From: Planktosalinus sp963977065
GTDB taxonomy: Bacteria > Bacteroidota > Bacteroidia > Flavobacteriales > Flavobacteriaceae
Direction of reading: 5' to 3'
NCBI GenBank assembly: GCA_963977065.1
Contig: CAXBNF010000001.1
Span: 248,001-312,000 of the forward strand
DNA: 64,000 nt
Shown: in pieces, positions 1 to 9,112 of the stretch
Layout: each line of letters starts with the position of its first letter
Numbering within the stretch: position 1 is the first letter of the stretch
Notes under the pieces: generated by a model
Databases searched by the model: none
Told to the model about the DNA's origin: nothing
What the model saw: only the letters and a program-made list of their open reading frames with translations
Position numbers and translations under genes: made by a program

Positions 1-56
1 CCCAAGTGGTCTTTGTATTGATAGACGAAGTCATAAATCAAGTTTACTATTTTGTG
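1..56 (-). pseudogene. Fragment of a second RHS core, cut by the window edge
   Basis: Read on the minus strand in the frame that opens after the stop at 57-59, this stretch encodes YDFVYQYKDHLG, nearly identical to FDYVYQYKDHLGN in the complete RHS protein (coordinates about 1525-1566). The match starts abruptly near position 38 and continues to the window edge. The codons differ synonymously from the main gene, so it is not a recent exact copy. There is no ATG in this frame (one TTG at 39-41), and it overlaps the end of the 31-351 gene in another frame. It looks like an orphan RHS module that keeps a piece of core, or the start of a second RHS segment. Only about 40 informative bases are visible. 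Confidence 0.6.
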
Positions 57-351
57 TTAAATTATAATGCCTATCATCCAATTTCCATATGTAATATAGT
101 TGAAATAAAATAATAGTAAGAAACAGTATTATATATAAAGCCCTTGTATTTTTTTCTATATTTAACATACAAACTCTTCTTATTAATATAAAATTTTGGA
201 AAATAGCTAAAATTAGTAAACCCCACCAAATTTTTAAATAAATACCAAATGGAACTACTAATAATGCAATTGTTTCAATAATCATTAAAATCCCAATAAT
301 TGGAAAAACACTAAGTAGTAGTTTTTTTGAATAATTCAATTTAGTTCTCAT
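31..351 (-). CDS. Small membrane protein, candidate RHS immunity protein
   Basis: No family is recognised. The 106-aa protein is very hydrophobic, with about three membrane segments at residues 10-35, 38-56 and 68-88 and a short polar C-terminus. It starts 5 nt after the stop of the large RHS gene on the same strand, the position in which immunity genes of RHS toxins usually sit, and it is visibly more AT-rich than the RHS core, like the RHS tip. Inference: it may protect the producer against the tip of the upstream RHS protein; a membrane-embedded immunity protein would fit a toxin that acts at or through the membrane. The function is unproven and it could simply be an orphan. Confidence 0.6.
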   Translation of the reverse strand: MRTKLNYSKKLLLSVFPIIGILMIIETIALLVVPFGIYLKIWWGLLILAIFQNFILIRRVCMLNIEKNTRALYIILFLTIILFQLYYIWKLDDRHYNLTQNSKLDL

Positions 352-356
352 ATTTC

Positions 357-1134
357 TTAATTGCTTTTTTTAAATTCAACAACAGATCTACTACCTTGTA
401 AACTTGCAGTTAATACTCCACCCCCAACCATATTTGCATGCCAAAGTAATGTATTCATGTTACTATCTGTGTACGCATCAATTCTTGTATATTTTATCAC
501 AGCACTTACTGAACGAATAGTTATAAATTTAGTATCATTAAATATTTGTTCTAGATTATTACCGCTCAGTTCTGTATTAAAATGAATAACACCTCTTGTA
601 GCAGTAAAAACTTCAACAGGAGCGCCAAAACCAAATCCTAAACCTAAACCCTTACTTGAAATTTTTTGTCCCTTTAACTTTTCAGGAGCCTTATGATTAG
701 TGCTAATTTGAAGAGAAGCATATGTTCCAGTAACTCCTTCACCACCACCTATATAATTAATCTCTTTTATTTCAAAAGGAGATTTGCCTTCGTTAAAAAT
801 AAAATTATCATCGCAATTTTTTCCCTCAGGACACCCACCCCCACCAGTCGAGGAGTCACCACTAGAAGCGACACCACTTGAGGAGGCGTTGCTTTCACTG
901 CTTGCTTCAAAAATAGGGTCGCTAACTGGTCCTGTGCTTACACTCCATTTTGGCTTAGTCGTCTCTTTGGGTCCCGATTGGTCCATTGAAGAAGTTGCTT
1001 CAGCGTGAAAAATGCCTTGGCTTCCTCCAAACTCACCACCGCTTAACATCGTCCCGCCAGAAAAATTACCGGGAGTTGGGTTTTCTGACATTATATCTGC
1101 GACTCTTGCCCATTCACCATTTGCAACAGGCTTC
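357..1134 (-). other. Variable tip (putative toxin domain) of the RHS protein
   Basis: This segment codes for everything after the conserved DPDGM end of the RHS core. The first part is a Ser/Gly/Thr-rich linker with a GGGGCPEGKNCDDN stretch. The last 130 residues or so contain a glycine-rich hydrophobic patch (GLGLGFGFGAP) and no motif I can assign to a known nuclease, deaminase or protease. The 3' half (about 357-800) is clearly more AT-rich than the core, as expected if tips are exchanged by recombination. The toxin assignment is inferred from position only. Confidence 0.5.
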
Positions 1135-4082
1135 ATCCCATCAGGGTCAATAAAATAGATGGGGTTGTTAAAGGCGTAGTTATAAGGACTATGGCGTCTC
1201 ATCTTTTCTGCAAGGGGATCAACATTCATCCACCTGCCCAGTGCAGGATCATAGTTTCTCGCCCCAAAGTCATAAAACACAGTGCCAAACTCTTCTTGTA
1301 GTTCCATACCGTTGAACTTGTAGTTATACCCCGGGTTGTCAAAAGGGGTGGTGGGATGGGTGTCTTGTGACAGCGTTTTTTCATTGCTTTGCTCCTCCCT
1401 TTTTAACTTCAACAAATCACTGTTGTAATTGGTGTGTTGCAAGCCAAAGGGGTAGTAGTGGTTTTCTTCAAGTATCTCCAATTCGCCCGTTTGTGGGTTT
1501 TGAGCATAATTGACACGCACGTTGCCTAAGTGGTCCTTATACTGGTACACATAATCAAAACTAGGGGCACCAGTATCATCTGGGGTGTTTTTGACATAAC
1601 CCTCAGGCGTGTGAAAAAACTGCAATACATTGTCATAGTATTGAAAACCGTGGAGGTAACGTGTTGTGGAGGTACTGTCTTGATGCATCACTCTTTTTTG
1701 TACTTTTTGCCCGGTGGCGGTATAAAGATACTCAATAAATTTGTTTGTGCCTTCAAAAGTTACTTTGGTGGGTAAATTGAGGTGATTGTAAGTGATGTTT
1801 GTGATTTCTTTGTTGCGGTCTTTGATGAGGTTGCCGTGGTCGTCATATTCAAAGTCATCGTTTTGAGTTGTATTGCCTTTTTTAAAGCCGGCATCGTTGG
1901 TAGTGGCATCCAGCACATTGACTAACTGGTTTGAATTGTCGTTTTTATATTCATAGGTCAAATCATCTATTTGAATAAGGTCCTCGTGAGAGTCGCTTAT
2001 ACCGTTTCTGCCCAGGTTTAAGATGTTGCCATTGGCATCATAGCTCAACCACTCGTTGTAGTTGTTTGTGATTTTTACACTGTTGTTTGGTTTGCCATAA
2101 ATGGCATTGGTGAGGCGGTTCATCGCGTCATATTTATAGCCATAGCTGCGCAGCACATTGTCACTGCCGCTGCGCCATTGGATCTCTGCAATGTTGCCAT
2201 TGTAAAGGGGGTCAACGGCACCCACATAGTCTTGAGATAAGTCACCGGTGTAATTGATTTTAAAGGCGAATAGGTCTGGCTTGTTTGGGATGTGAAATAA
2301 ATTGGCAACGTCATTGATTTGAGTCAACCAACCCCTTATGTTGTATGTATAAGTTACCTTTTGTAAGGACACTTCTTGACCGGGCAAATTGATATTACTT
2401 CCAACCCCTTTGCTTATTAGTTGGCCTAACTCGTCATAAATATTTTTACTCAATACCTGTTCATCCATTTGATTGATTTTGTGTTTGTGTGATAGCAAAC
2501 GATCTTGGGGGGTGTATTCAAAGTTTTCTTCAACGACGAGTTCATCACTATTGCTTAGTTGTTTGTGTTTGGTTTTGGTTTTCAACACTTTACCGGAGAA
2601 ATCAAATTGGGTGTCAACTTCTGTGTAACCGGTGAGGTAATTTTTAGTATAAATTCTTATGGGGTTGGCATATTTGTCATAAAACAGATAAGAAGCTTCA
2701 TGGCTGTTTGTGTTTGTGTGATGCGTGCCTGCTCGTTCCCAAGTGCCTGTGGGCAGGCCTTTGGGTTCTTTATCGGTATTGTTGTAAAAGATGGGTTGTC
2801 CCTCCACTTGTGAGGGTATGGAAGTGGGCGCATGGGGAAAATTATAATCGTCAAAATAGTTGACTGTCAAAACGTGAAAGCCGGTGGGTTGTACATTATT
2901 TGTGTATCTAACAGTCACATTCCCAATATAATTATTTGCAGTTGTTTTTTGCTCATTGAAGTTGGTTTGATTGTCAATATCATCTTGTAAATTTTTTCTA
3001 ACCATTGGGCTAAAAGCATTTGTTTCTTCCTTCCAACCGGTGATGATGGGTCGGTTAAGAGCGTCATATTTGGTGATGAGCCAGCCTTCACCGGTAACAT
3101 TAGTAAAGGGCGAGTGCGCCGGGCCTGTTGCCACCGGGCGGTCAAGCTTGTCATAGACAATGTATTCCCATTGTTTACCGGGTAGTTTTTTTTCTACCAA
3201 ACGGTTGCGGTGGTCATATTTGTATTGGTAGCCCAGGCCGTCAATGGCAGCTTGAGTTATATTGTTTTTATCCATTAAAGGGGTAAATACATAAGTAAGG
3301 TTGCCATAGTCATCATAGACATAATAGGTATCATGGGGGGTCACGGTATTGGGGTCATTGTGTCTTGTTTGTGAAACTCCATAAGTGCGTTTTAAAATTA
3401 CCCTTCCCTGTTTGTCTTTGTATTCACGAGTGGTATGCAAATTGCCTTGTGTCCAGTTTTCATCTTTGGTAATGGTCACATAAAGCTGGTTGGCATCATA
3501 GTTTCCTGGGGCGTGAAATGTGGGCTCAAAGGTATTGACGTCGGTTGTGACGGTAAAACGTTTTACCTCGTTTGTGGTATTTGTTCTGTATTCAAACTTG
3601 ATGGTTTTGTCGTTGTTGTTGTTTGGGTTGCCTTTCCAAATGTTGCCTGGGGCACCTATTTTCAAGGTGCGGTTGAGTGGTGATGCTTCATAAAAGGTTT
3701 CAGAGTATGGGTTGGTGGTGTTTTCATAGTAAGGGTCGTTATAAAAAGTAAATACATCAGTAGCCGCAGTGGTTCTATAATTCAGAGTGGCATTGGTTGT
3801 GGCATAAGGTAAAAACTCTTTGGTTTGCCTGCCCAGGCCGTCATATTCAATATGGGTGATGATGTCTTTCCCGGAGGCAGATTGTTTGTGTGCAATTTGC
3901 TGTTTGGGCCTGCCCAGACCGTCAAAATATTGAATGCTAACCGTTGCCTGTGTGGGGCTGGGGTTCCCAATACTGTTTTGAGTGGGCACTTTATAAGTGG
4001 TGGTTTTGATGTAGTTTTCTGAGTTGGTTTGTGCCAAAACACTTAGCGGCAAAAACAACAAGAGGGGTATTAATTTCTTCAT
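357..4082 (-). CDS. RHS repeat protein with DUF6443-type N-terminus and variable C-terminal tip
   Basis: This 1241-aa protein begins with a signal peptide ending near LSVLAQ (about residue 18). Next comes the Bacteroidota DUF6443-type segment (QYFDGLGRP, EYDGLGRQ; about residues 25-150). A long series of YD-type repeats follows (for example YVYDDYGNLTYV and YKYDAMNRL). The RHS-associated core contains YQYKDHLGN (about 846-854) and RNYDPALGRWMNVDPLAE, and closes with DPDGM (about 980-983). The remaining roughly 258 residues are unlike the core, with a Ser/Gly-rich linker containing GGGGCPEGKNC and no recognised catalytic motif. RHS proteins build a beta-cage shell enclosing or presenting a C-terminal toxin. 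It lies 27 nt after the 1051-aa partner gene and probably shares its transcript. Confidence 0.85.
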   Translation of the reverse strand: MKKLIPLLLFLPLSVLAQTNSENYIKTTTYKVPTQNSIGNPSPTQATVSIQYFDGLGRPKQQIAHKQSASGKDIITHIEYDGLGRQTKEFLPYATTNATLNYRTTAATDVFTFYNDPYYENTTNPYSETFYEASPLNRTLKIGAPGNIWKGNPNNNNDKTIKFEYRTNTTNEVKRFTVTTDVNTFEPTFHAPGNYDANQLYVTITKDENWTQGNLHTTREYKDKQGRVILKRTYGVSQTRHNDPNTVTPHDTYYVYDDYGNLTYVFTPLMDKNNITQAAIDGLGYQYKYDHRNRLVEKKLPGKQWEYIVYDKLDRPVATGPAHSPFTNVTGEGWLITKYDALNRPIITGWKEETNAFSPMVRKNLQDDIDNQTNFNEQKTTANNYIGNVTVRYTNNVQPTGFHVLTVNYFDDYNFPHAPTSIPSQVEGQPIFYNNTDKEPKGLPTGTWERAGTHHTNTNSHEASYLFYDKYANPIRIYTKNYLTGYTEVDTQFDFSGKVLKTKTKHKQLSNSDELVVEENFEYTPQDRLLSHKHKINQMDEQVLSKNIYDELGQLISKGVGSNINLPGQEVSLQKVTYTYNIRGWLTQINDVANLFHIPNKPDLFAFKINYTGDLSQDYVGAVDPLYNGNIAEIQWRSGSDNVLRSYGYKYDAMNRLTNAIYGKPNNSVKITNNYNEWLSYDANGNILNLGRNGISDSHEDLIQIDDLTYEYKNDNSNQLVNVLDATTNDAGFKKGNTTQNDDFEYDDHGNLIKDRNKEITNITYNHLNLPTKVTFEGTNKFIEYLYTATGQKVQKRVMHQDSTSTTRYLHGFQYYDNVLQFFHTPEGYVKNTPDDTGAPSFDYVYQYKDHLGNVRVNYAQNPQTGELEILEENHYYPFGLQHTNYNSDLLKLKREEQSNEKTLSQDTHPTTPFDNPGYNYKFNGMELQEEFGTVFYDFGARNYDPALGRWMNVDPLAEKMRRHSPYNYAFNNPIYFIDPDGMKPVANGEWARVADIMSENPTPGNFSGGTMLSGGEFGGSQGIFHAEATSSMDQSGPKETTKPKWSVSTGPVSDPIFEASSESNASSSGVASSGDSSTGGGGCPEGKNCDDNFIFNEGKSPFEIKEINYIGGGEGVTGTYASLQISTNHKAPEKLKGQKISSKGLGLGFGFGAPVEVFTATRGVIHFNTELSGNNLEQIFNDTKFITIRSVSAVIKYTRIDAYTDSNMNTLLWHANMVGGGVLTASLQGSRSVVEFKKSN

Positions 4083-4109
4083 TTTCTTTCGTTTAAAGTG
4101 TTTTGGTTT

Positions 4110-7100
4110 TTAATTATTGACCCTGTAATTGTATTCATTTTCAGACAAGCGGTTGCCGTCTTTGTCTTTGACATATTCCAGTCTATTGCTCGTGTCATAA
4201 TGGTAATAAATCACATCGCCCTTTGCATCAGAAATACTGGAAACACCCACACCCGGTTTGTGTGTAAAGCCGGTTACTTGAGCGTGAGGCAGTAAGCCTC
4301 TTAACTCTTGAAATTTGGTGTGTAATTGGCTTATCGTAGTGTTTACATTGTTTGAAATGTTTTTAATTTCAGTGATTTTTGCAAGGGCATTTGGGGATGG
4401 GTTGTCCGGCCAGTTTTCAATTTGACCCACCATCAATTGATTGTTGTACCCCCAGATATAATATTTCTGTGGGGCATCTGCATAAGAGATTCTCACAGGG
4501 TTTCCGTTTTCATATTCATGAAAAATGACTTTATCTTCAAGATCCAATTGGGCTTTTGAGGCACTTATCTTGATGGGGAGTATGGCATTAGAGCCTGTGC
4601 CTGGCACACCGCCTCCACCTGTGGTTGGGAAGAATTTGCGTTGTGTTCCAATGAGATTGCCGTTTTTGTAATTCAATACTTTGACCGGACTTGAAATACT
4701 GTTTCTGTTTTTGAGATTTAACAAATTGTCATTATCCGGTTCTCCTTGATTTACCAGGTCTTGAGGGTAAAAAACTTCGGTTTTGGTGGTTTCCCCGTTT
4801 GAAAGGGTTTTGTTTACTTCACTAATAAAACGTTTGTCATTATAGTCATTTGTAGTTGTGGTAGTTACCGGTGTTGGATTGCCGTTATAATAGATCTTTT
4901 CTGTGCTTTCTACATGCTTTGACCAAAAAAAAGTTAGATAGTTATAAGGTGTGATGCTATAATAGTCATAGGGTTTGCCGTAATAGTCAGCGGGGCCTCC
5001 TGGGCCACTACAAATATCATTTTGGGGCAATAATGTTATCCTAAAAATACCACCGGCAAGTTCAGGACATCCTTTGTCACCTCCTATATTGGGTGCTACC
5101 CATTGTTCAATAAAAGTAATTCCGTGTCCATTATCATGACCAACAACCTCTTCCATATTGTTATAGGTATTGATACTTTCCTTTTGAAGGGCTTTGTATT
5201 TATCATACATAGAAGTTTTATGGGTTTTCCCATTCCTTGGTTTTTCATTGATAAAGGGTATATCTTGAGTGGTATATATATTTATAGGATCGTTATAAAA
5301 CTCATAAACAGTAAATCCATGAAGTGCACCTGAGATTAATTCTATTTCGCTCACGTGTGTGTATGCAACGGCGTTGGGTGCTTGGATATAATTATTTTGA
5401 GAAAGAAAAAAAGTTTTATTAGTTTCCGGACCCAAAGGATCTAAAGGGTCACCATGAGATTCAAAAGATTTTTGTTTATAAAATTGGAGTGGTTGATGAA
5501 TGATAGCAGAGGGGATATAATTTGAGGCTGGTGAAGCCGGGTTTGGAAGATCCTTTGCATCACCATAATAATAAAGTTTGGTAATTTTTTGAGTATCACC
5601 TGTATCCATCGTTTCACTTTCTTGTTTTTTAATGCGTAACCCGCCCACAATACCGTTTACTGCATCAGGATGTGAAGTCCCAAATCCTTGATGTGGTTCA
5701 TAATGAAAAGTGGTTTTACCGCCTGTGGGATAGGTAATTGAAGTAAGCACCCCTGTTTTAGCATAATAAAAACTAGGGTTTCTGTTGGCCCAATTAAAGT
5801 ATTGGGTATTCATATTAACATCTTTTTTAACAATTAGATGTGCATTGCCATTTTGCCCATTGTAGTATCCCCAAAAATCCACGGCATTGCTCGTTATTTT
5901 TGGCATATTATCTGGATTTTCATAGACAAATTCATATTTTTTAGGGTCATTTGCATTTGCATTATATATTAATATACCATCCAGCTTAAGTCTTGAATTT
6001 TCCCAATCATTGGTTTGGTTTGTTGAGTTTTTAAAATAACTGTGTTGAAGCTCCATTGTTTGAACAACTTGTCCAAAACTATTGTGTGATTTAAGCTTTG
6101 CAAACCGCTTCATTTTTTCGCCATTATTCATGGATATTAAATCGTCTCTATAAGCTGTTTCAGTAGAGAAAACTAAGGTTGAATGATATCTTATTTCACT
6201 TAATTGAAATTGTTTGATTTGATAATCGTTGTCGTATGGAAAATTTGAATTTACTTGATATAGATTTGTACCAACTCTTTTTGCAACTGCTGTATTTACC
6301 GGGTTTTTAATGAGATAATTATCTTCCCAATACATGGGTGTTGTATAATGAAAAGTATAAGTGTCTAATGAATTAGGCGAATCTATTCTAGTTAAAAACC
6401 AACTGCTAGAGTATTCTCTTATGTATTCTCTAAATTGGTCGTCCCAAAGAGAAGGGTTTTCTTCTCTATGGATTGCTTTGGTTAATTCATAATTTTCAAA
6501 AGTGTAAACAGTACCGCCGGCGTCTGTGATTGTCCAACTATTTATATAATATCTGTTGTTATTGTTTGCCGTTGTAAAGGAGGCTTTTATATTGGGGTCT
6601 GTTACACAATAAGCTGTATTGTTGTCATAATTGATAAATATTTTACCTGATAACCCATTGACATTGAAGTTAAATTCATCGGGTTGTAAATCAATTTTAT
6701 CTTCTTTGTATTTTCTATACAATTCTTCCATTTTTTGAGCTGTATCATGAGAATTATACGGGATATTGTTAAAGATGCTTGTTAATCCGGGGGTTGTTCT
6801 TATAATATTTATATAGATTCTAGTAGTGGTTGCACTAATTAACTCGTGACCGTAATAATCGCCATCGTTTTCGGTAAATGAATACAGGTCATCGGGTAAA
6901 TGTTTTATTTCTCTGGAGACCACACCACCAAAATTAAGATTCCACCCCAAGCCCACATTAGTGGCTATTTGATTTACTTTGATCCCTGTGGCATCATACG
7001 TTAGAGAAATGGGCAAACTCATCTCTTTTCCTTTGTGAGTAAAAACAGGTATGGATATTTCAGGAGCCCCGGCATAAAAGTTGACCGGTAAATTGCCATA

Positions 7101-7265
7101 TTTTTCAAAAGCTGCTACCTCAGGAGACTGGGGTACCTCTACCATTTTATCTTTATTTTCCAAAAAATTAAACTCGCTTGATGGCTCCCCTTGAGAATAC
7201 ACTTGAATGGAAAGCAATGTCATAAATAATAGCAATACCCGTTTATTTAATAATAACTTATTCAT
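4110..7265 (-). CDS. Large secreted RHS-associated protein
   Basis: This 1051-aa protein has a signal peptide (residues 1-25, ending SIQVYSQG). Its N-terminal region (FAAFEKYGNLPVNFYAGAPEI-like segment, SYDATGIKV, VGLGWNLNFGG; about 45-125) is typical of large Bacteroidota proteins encoded next to RHS genes. It ends with YD/RHS-like sequence (YYHYDTSNRLEYVKDKDGN) but lacks the DPDGM core and any toxin tip. The gene sits 13 nt after the T9SS gene and 27 nt before the RHS gene, all on the minus strand. Inference: it is a structural partner of the RHS shell, by loose analogy with two-part TcB/TcC cages. No T9SS sorting domain is visible, so its export beyond the periplasm is unexplained. Confidence 0.75.
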   Translation of the reverse strand: MNKLLLNKRVLLLFMTLLSIQVYSQGEPSSEFNFLENKDKMVEVPQSPEVAAFEKYGNLPVNFYAGAPEISIPVFTHKGKEMSLPISLTYDATGIKVNQIATNVGLGWNLNFGGVVSREIKHLPDDLYSFTENDGDYYGHELISATTTRIYINIIRTTPGLTSIFNNIPYNSHDTAQKMEELYRKYKEDKIDLQPDEFNFNVNGLSGKIFINYDNNTAYCVTDPNIKASFTTANNNNRYYINSWTITDAGGTVYTFENYELTKAIHREENPSLWDDQFREYIREYSSSWFLTRIDSPNSLDTYTFHYTTPMYWEDNYLIKNPVNTAVAKRVGTNLYQVNSNFPYDNDYQIKQFQLSEIRYHSTLVFSTETAYRDDLISMNNGEKMKRFAKLKSHNSFGQVVQTMELQHSYFKNSTNQTNDWENSRLKLDGILIYNANANDPKKYEFVYENPDNMPKITSNAVDFWGYYNGQNGNAHLIVKKDVNMNTQYFNWANRNPSFYYAKTGVLTSITYPTGGKTTFHYEPHQGFGTSHPDAVNGIVGGLRIKKQESETMDTGDTQKITKLYYYGDAKDLPNPASPASNYIPSAIIHQPLQFYKQKSFESHGDPLDPLGPETNKTFFLSQNNYIQAPNAVAYTHVSEIELISGALHGFTVYEFYNDPINIYTTQDIPFINEKPRNGKTHKTSMYDKYKALQKESINTYNNMEEVVGHDNGHGITFIEQWVAPNIGGDKGCPELAGGIFRITLLPQNDICSGPGGPADYYGKPYDYYSITPYNYLTFFWSKHVESTEKIYYNGNPTPVTTTTTNDYNDKRFISEVNKTLSNGETTKTEVFYPQDLVNQGEPDNDNLLNLKNRNSISSPVKVLNYKNGNLIGTQRKFFPTTGGGGVPGTGSNAILPIKISASKAQLDLEDKVIFHEYENGNPVRISYADAPQKYYIWGYNNQLMVGQIENWPDNPSPNALAKITEIKNISNNVNTTISQLHTKFQELRGLLPHAQVTGFTHKPGVGVSSISDAKGDVIYYHYDTSNRLEYVKDKDGNRLSENEYNYRVNN

Positions 7266-7278
7266 TTTTTATATTTTT

Positions 7279-8904
7279 TTAATTCCCTTTTAAAATCTTA
7301 ATGGTTTCACTTCCTTTATCGGTTTTTATGGTGATGAGATAAATCCCAATAGGCAGGCCTTGTAAACTCACCGGGACAGTTCTCGAGTTGATCTCAAAAT
7401 ATTGCAATTGCCGCCCGGCAATATCAACCAAAGTGGCCGTGCCACGGTCAAAGTCAAACCCTACCAGGACATTGGTCACATTGTTTGTGGGGTTAGGATA
7501 GGCCTCTATCAAACGTTTGGGCTTTTTGTCTTTGTCTTCATCGCCCAGTTTGACAATCCAAAAATCTTCCAAGCCCACATTACCGCTTTGCTTGCTTTTG
7601 GACACCTTGCCGTCTGAGGTGCCTGCAAGGATGTAACCGCCATCGCGGGTCTCTACAATTTTTGAAAGGACGTCCCGTGAAGAACTCCCTAGCTCGCGTT
7701 TCCATTTCTGTTCGCCCAGGCTGTCGATTTTCAACGCAAAATAATCGCTGTTTACCGTGCCCTTTTTGGTTTTATCTAACAAACCTTTTTGTGAATAACC
7801 ACCCAAAACAAAAGCGCTGTCGCTGGTTTTGGTTACAGAAGTAAGGATGGTATATGCATCAATATTATAGGTCTTTTGCCAAAGTTGCCCGCCTTGTTCA
7901 TCGAGCAAAATAACCCAGGCATCAGTAGCAGTGCCCCTGTTTGAAACTTCCTTGTCAAAAGAGACGCCGGAGTTTGTATAACCGGCAATGAGTATTTTTT
8001 TGCTTTCAGTGAGCGTAATATCGACCAGGTGATCGTCTGCCTCGCCACCCATAGTGCGTTGCCAGAGGGTTTCGCCTTCGGCATCGAGTTTTACTATCCA
8101 AAAATCAAATTCGCCAAGATTTTTATCTGTTTTGTCCCCACTTTCGGGCGAATTGGAGATGCCGCCCAACAAGTACCCGCCATCGGGTGTTTCCACGACG
8201 GTTTTTAAAATATCAGCATAACGACCTCCCAAGGTTCTTTGCCATTGTATTTCGCCTTGAGCATCTACTTTAAGCACCCAATAATCCAAATTGCCTCGGG
8301 TATTTTCGCTTTTAGCGTTTTCAACCACTGTTTGTTTGGCGGCATCAAAAATGCGATTGGAACTGGAGGAACCACCAATCAAAAAACCACCATCTTCGGT
8401 CTCAATCACTTTGGTCAATTTTTCCTCGCCCTTGCCGCCATAGGTTTTTTGCCAGATGATATTCCCAAATGGGTCGAGCCTAAGGACCCAAAAATCATCT
8501 CCGCCAAAGGAGGCATTGGATTTATCAAACCCTTTCTGGGAATTGGAAGTGCCGCCAAGCAGCATCCCACCATCACGGGTAATGACCAAGCTATTGAGTT
8601 TATCAATACCGTCACCCCCATAGCTGCGTTGCCATTCCAGTTTTCCGGTCTCGCTCATCTTCCAAAGCCAAAAGTCCATCACGCCCACCTTGGCATCGCT
8701 CTTGCTGCCGCCAACATCAGAAACCGAGCTACCTGCGAGGATAAAGCCATAATCGGGCATGGGTTGGATGTCATAGAGGTAGTCTGCGTGCAAACCGCCA
8801 TAGGTTTTTTCCCATTCCACTTTTTGTGAAAATAACAGGGAAACGCAGAAAAATGTGGTTAGAATTGAAAAGGAAAATGACTTGACGGTTAGGTTATTTT
8901 TCAT
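7279..8904 (-). CDS. T9SS type A sorted beta-propeller-like repeat protein
   Basis: This 541-aa exported protein has a signal peptide (ending FCVSLLFSQ, about residue 26). Seven repeats of about 55-70 residues follow, each built on a W(E/Q)(K/R)TYGG-like turn and a DGGYLLGGTSNS-like strand followed by DFWIVKLD, which suggests a seven-bladed propeller-like fold. The last 80 residues or so (AYPNPTNN at the start, LPIGIYLITIKT, final ETIKILKGN) are a classic T9SS type A C-terminal sorting domain, so the protein should cross the outer membrane through the type IX system and be surface-anchored or released. It is the first gene of the RHS operon, 13 nt ahead of the 1051-aa gene. Its ligand is unknown. 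Confidence 0.88.
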   Translation of the reverse strand: MKNNLTVKSFSFSILTTFFCVSLLFSQKVEWEKTYGGLHADYLYDIQPMPDYGFILAGSSVSDVGGSKSDAKVGVMDFWLWKMSETGKLEWQRSYGGDGIDKLNSLVITRDGGMLLGGTSNSQKGFDKSNASFGGDDFWVLRLDPFGNIIWQKTYGGKGEEKLTKVIETEDGGFLIGGSSSSNRIFDAAKQTVVENAKSENTRGNLDYWVLKVDAQGEIQWQRTLGGRYADILKTVVETPDGGYLLGGISNSPESGDKTDKNLGEFDFWIVKLDAEGETLWQRTMGGEADDHLVDITLTESKKILIAGYTNSGVSFDKEVSNRGTATDAWVILLDEQGGQLWQKTYNIDAYTILTSVTKTSDSAFVLGGYSQKGLLDKTKKGTVNSDYFALKIDSLGEQKWKRELGSSSRDVLSKIVETRDGGYILAGTSDGKVSKSKQSGNVGLEDFWIVKLGDEDKDKKPKRLIEAYPNPTNNVTNVLVGFDFDRGTATLVDIAGRQLQYFEINSRTVPVSLQGLPIGIYLITIKTDKGSETIKILKGN

Positions 8905-9021
8905 GGTTGCTTAGTTTAGTGTCTATCAATCTATTTCAACCATTTAGCTATATTTAAGACCAGGGAAGAGTTGAGTAGAAAGTTGTGGCAATAAAACTAT
9001 TTAAAAGTTCATTTAACTACC

Positions 9022-9063
9022 AACAGGGTTTTTCCCCTAATTAAAACAGGGTTTTTCCTGTTT
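9022..9063. repeat. Paired 14-bp direct repeat with palindrome, possible operator
   Basis: The sequence aacagggtttttcc occurs exactly at 9022-9035 and again at 9045-9058, an offset of 23 bp (about two helical turns). The right copy also lies in a palindrome: AAACAGG (9044-9050) and CCTGTTT (9057-9063) around a 6-nt loop. It lies 118-159 bp upstream of the T9SS/RHS operon start. Exact tandem half-sites at this spacing are typical of regulator-binding sites, but no regulator is identified. Confidence 0.45.
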
Positions 9064-9112
9064 TTGAAAATGTTAATGATATTTATTTAGTATAAAAAGA
9101 AGGCTTTTTTAT

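Noticed and set aside
8239..8829. A 196-aa open frame on the plus strand
   Set aside because: It is antisense to the T9SS propeller gene; the sense frame has a signal peptide, seven repeats and a sorting domain, while this one has no recognisable pattern.
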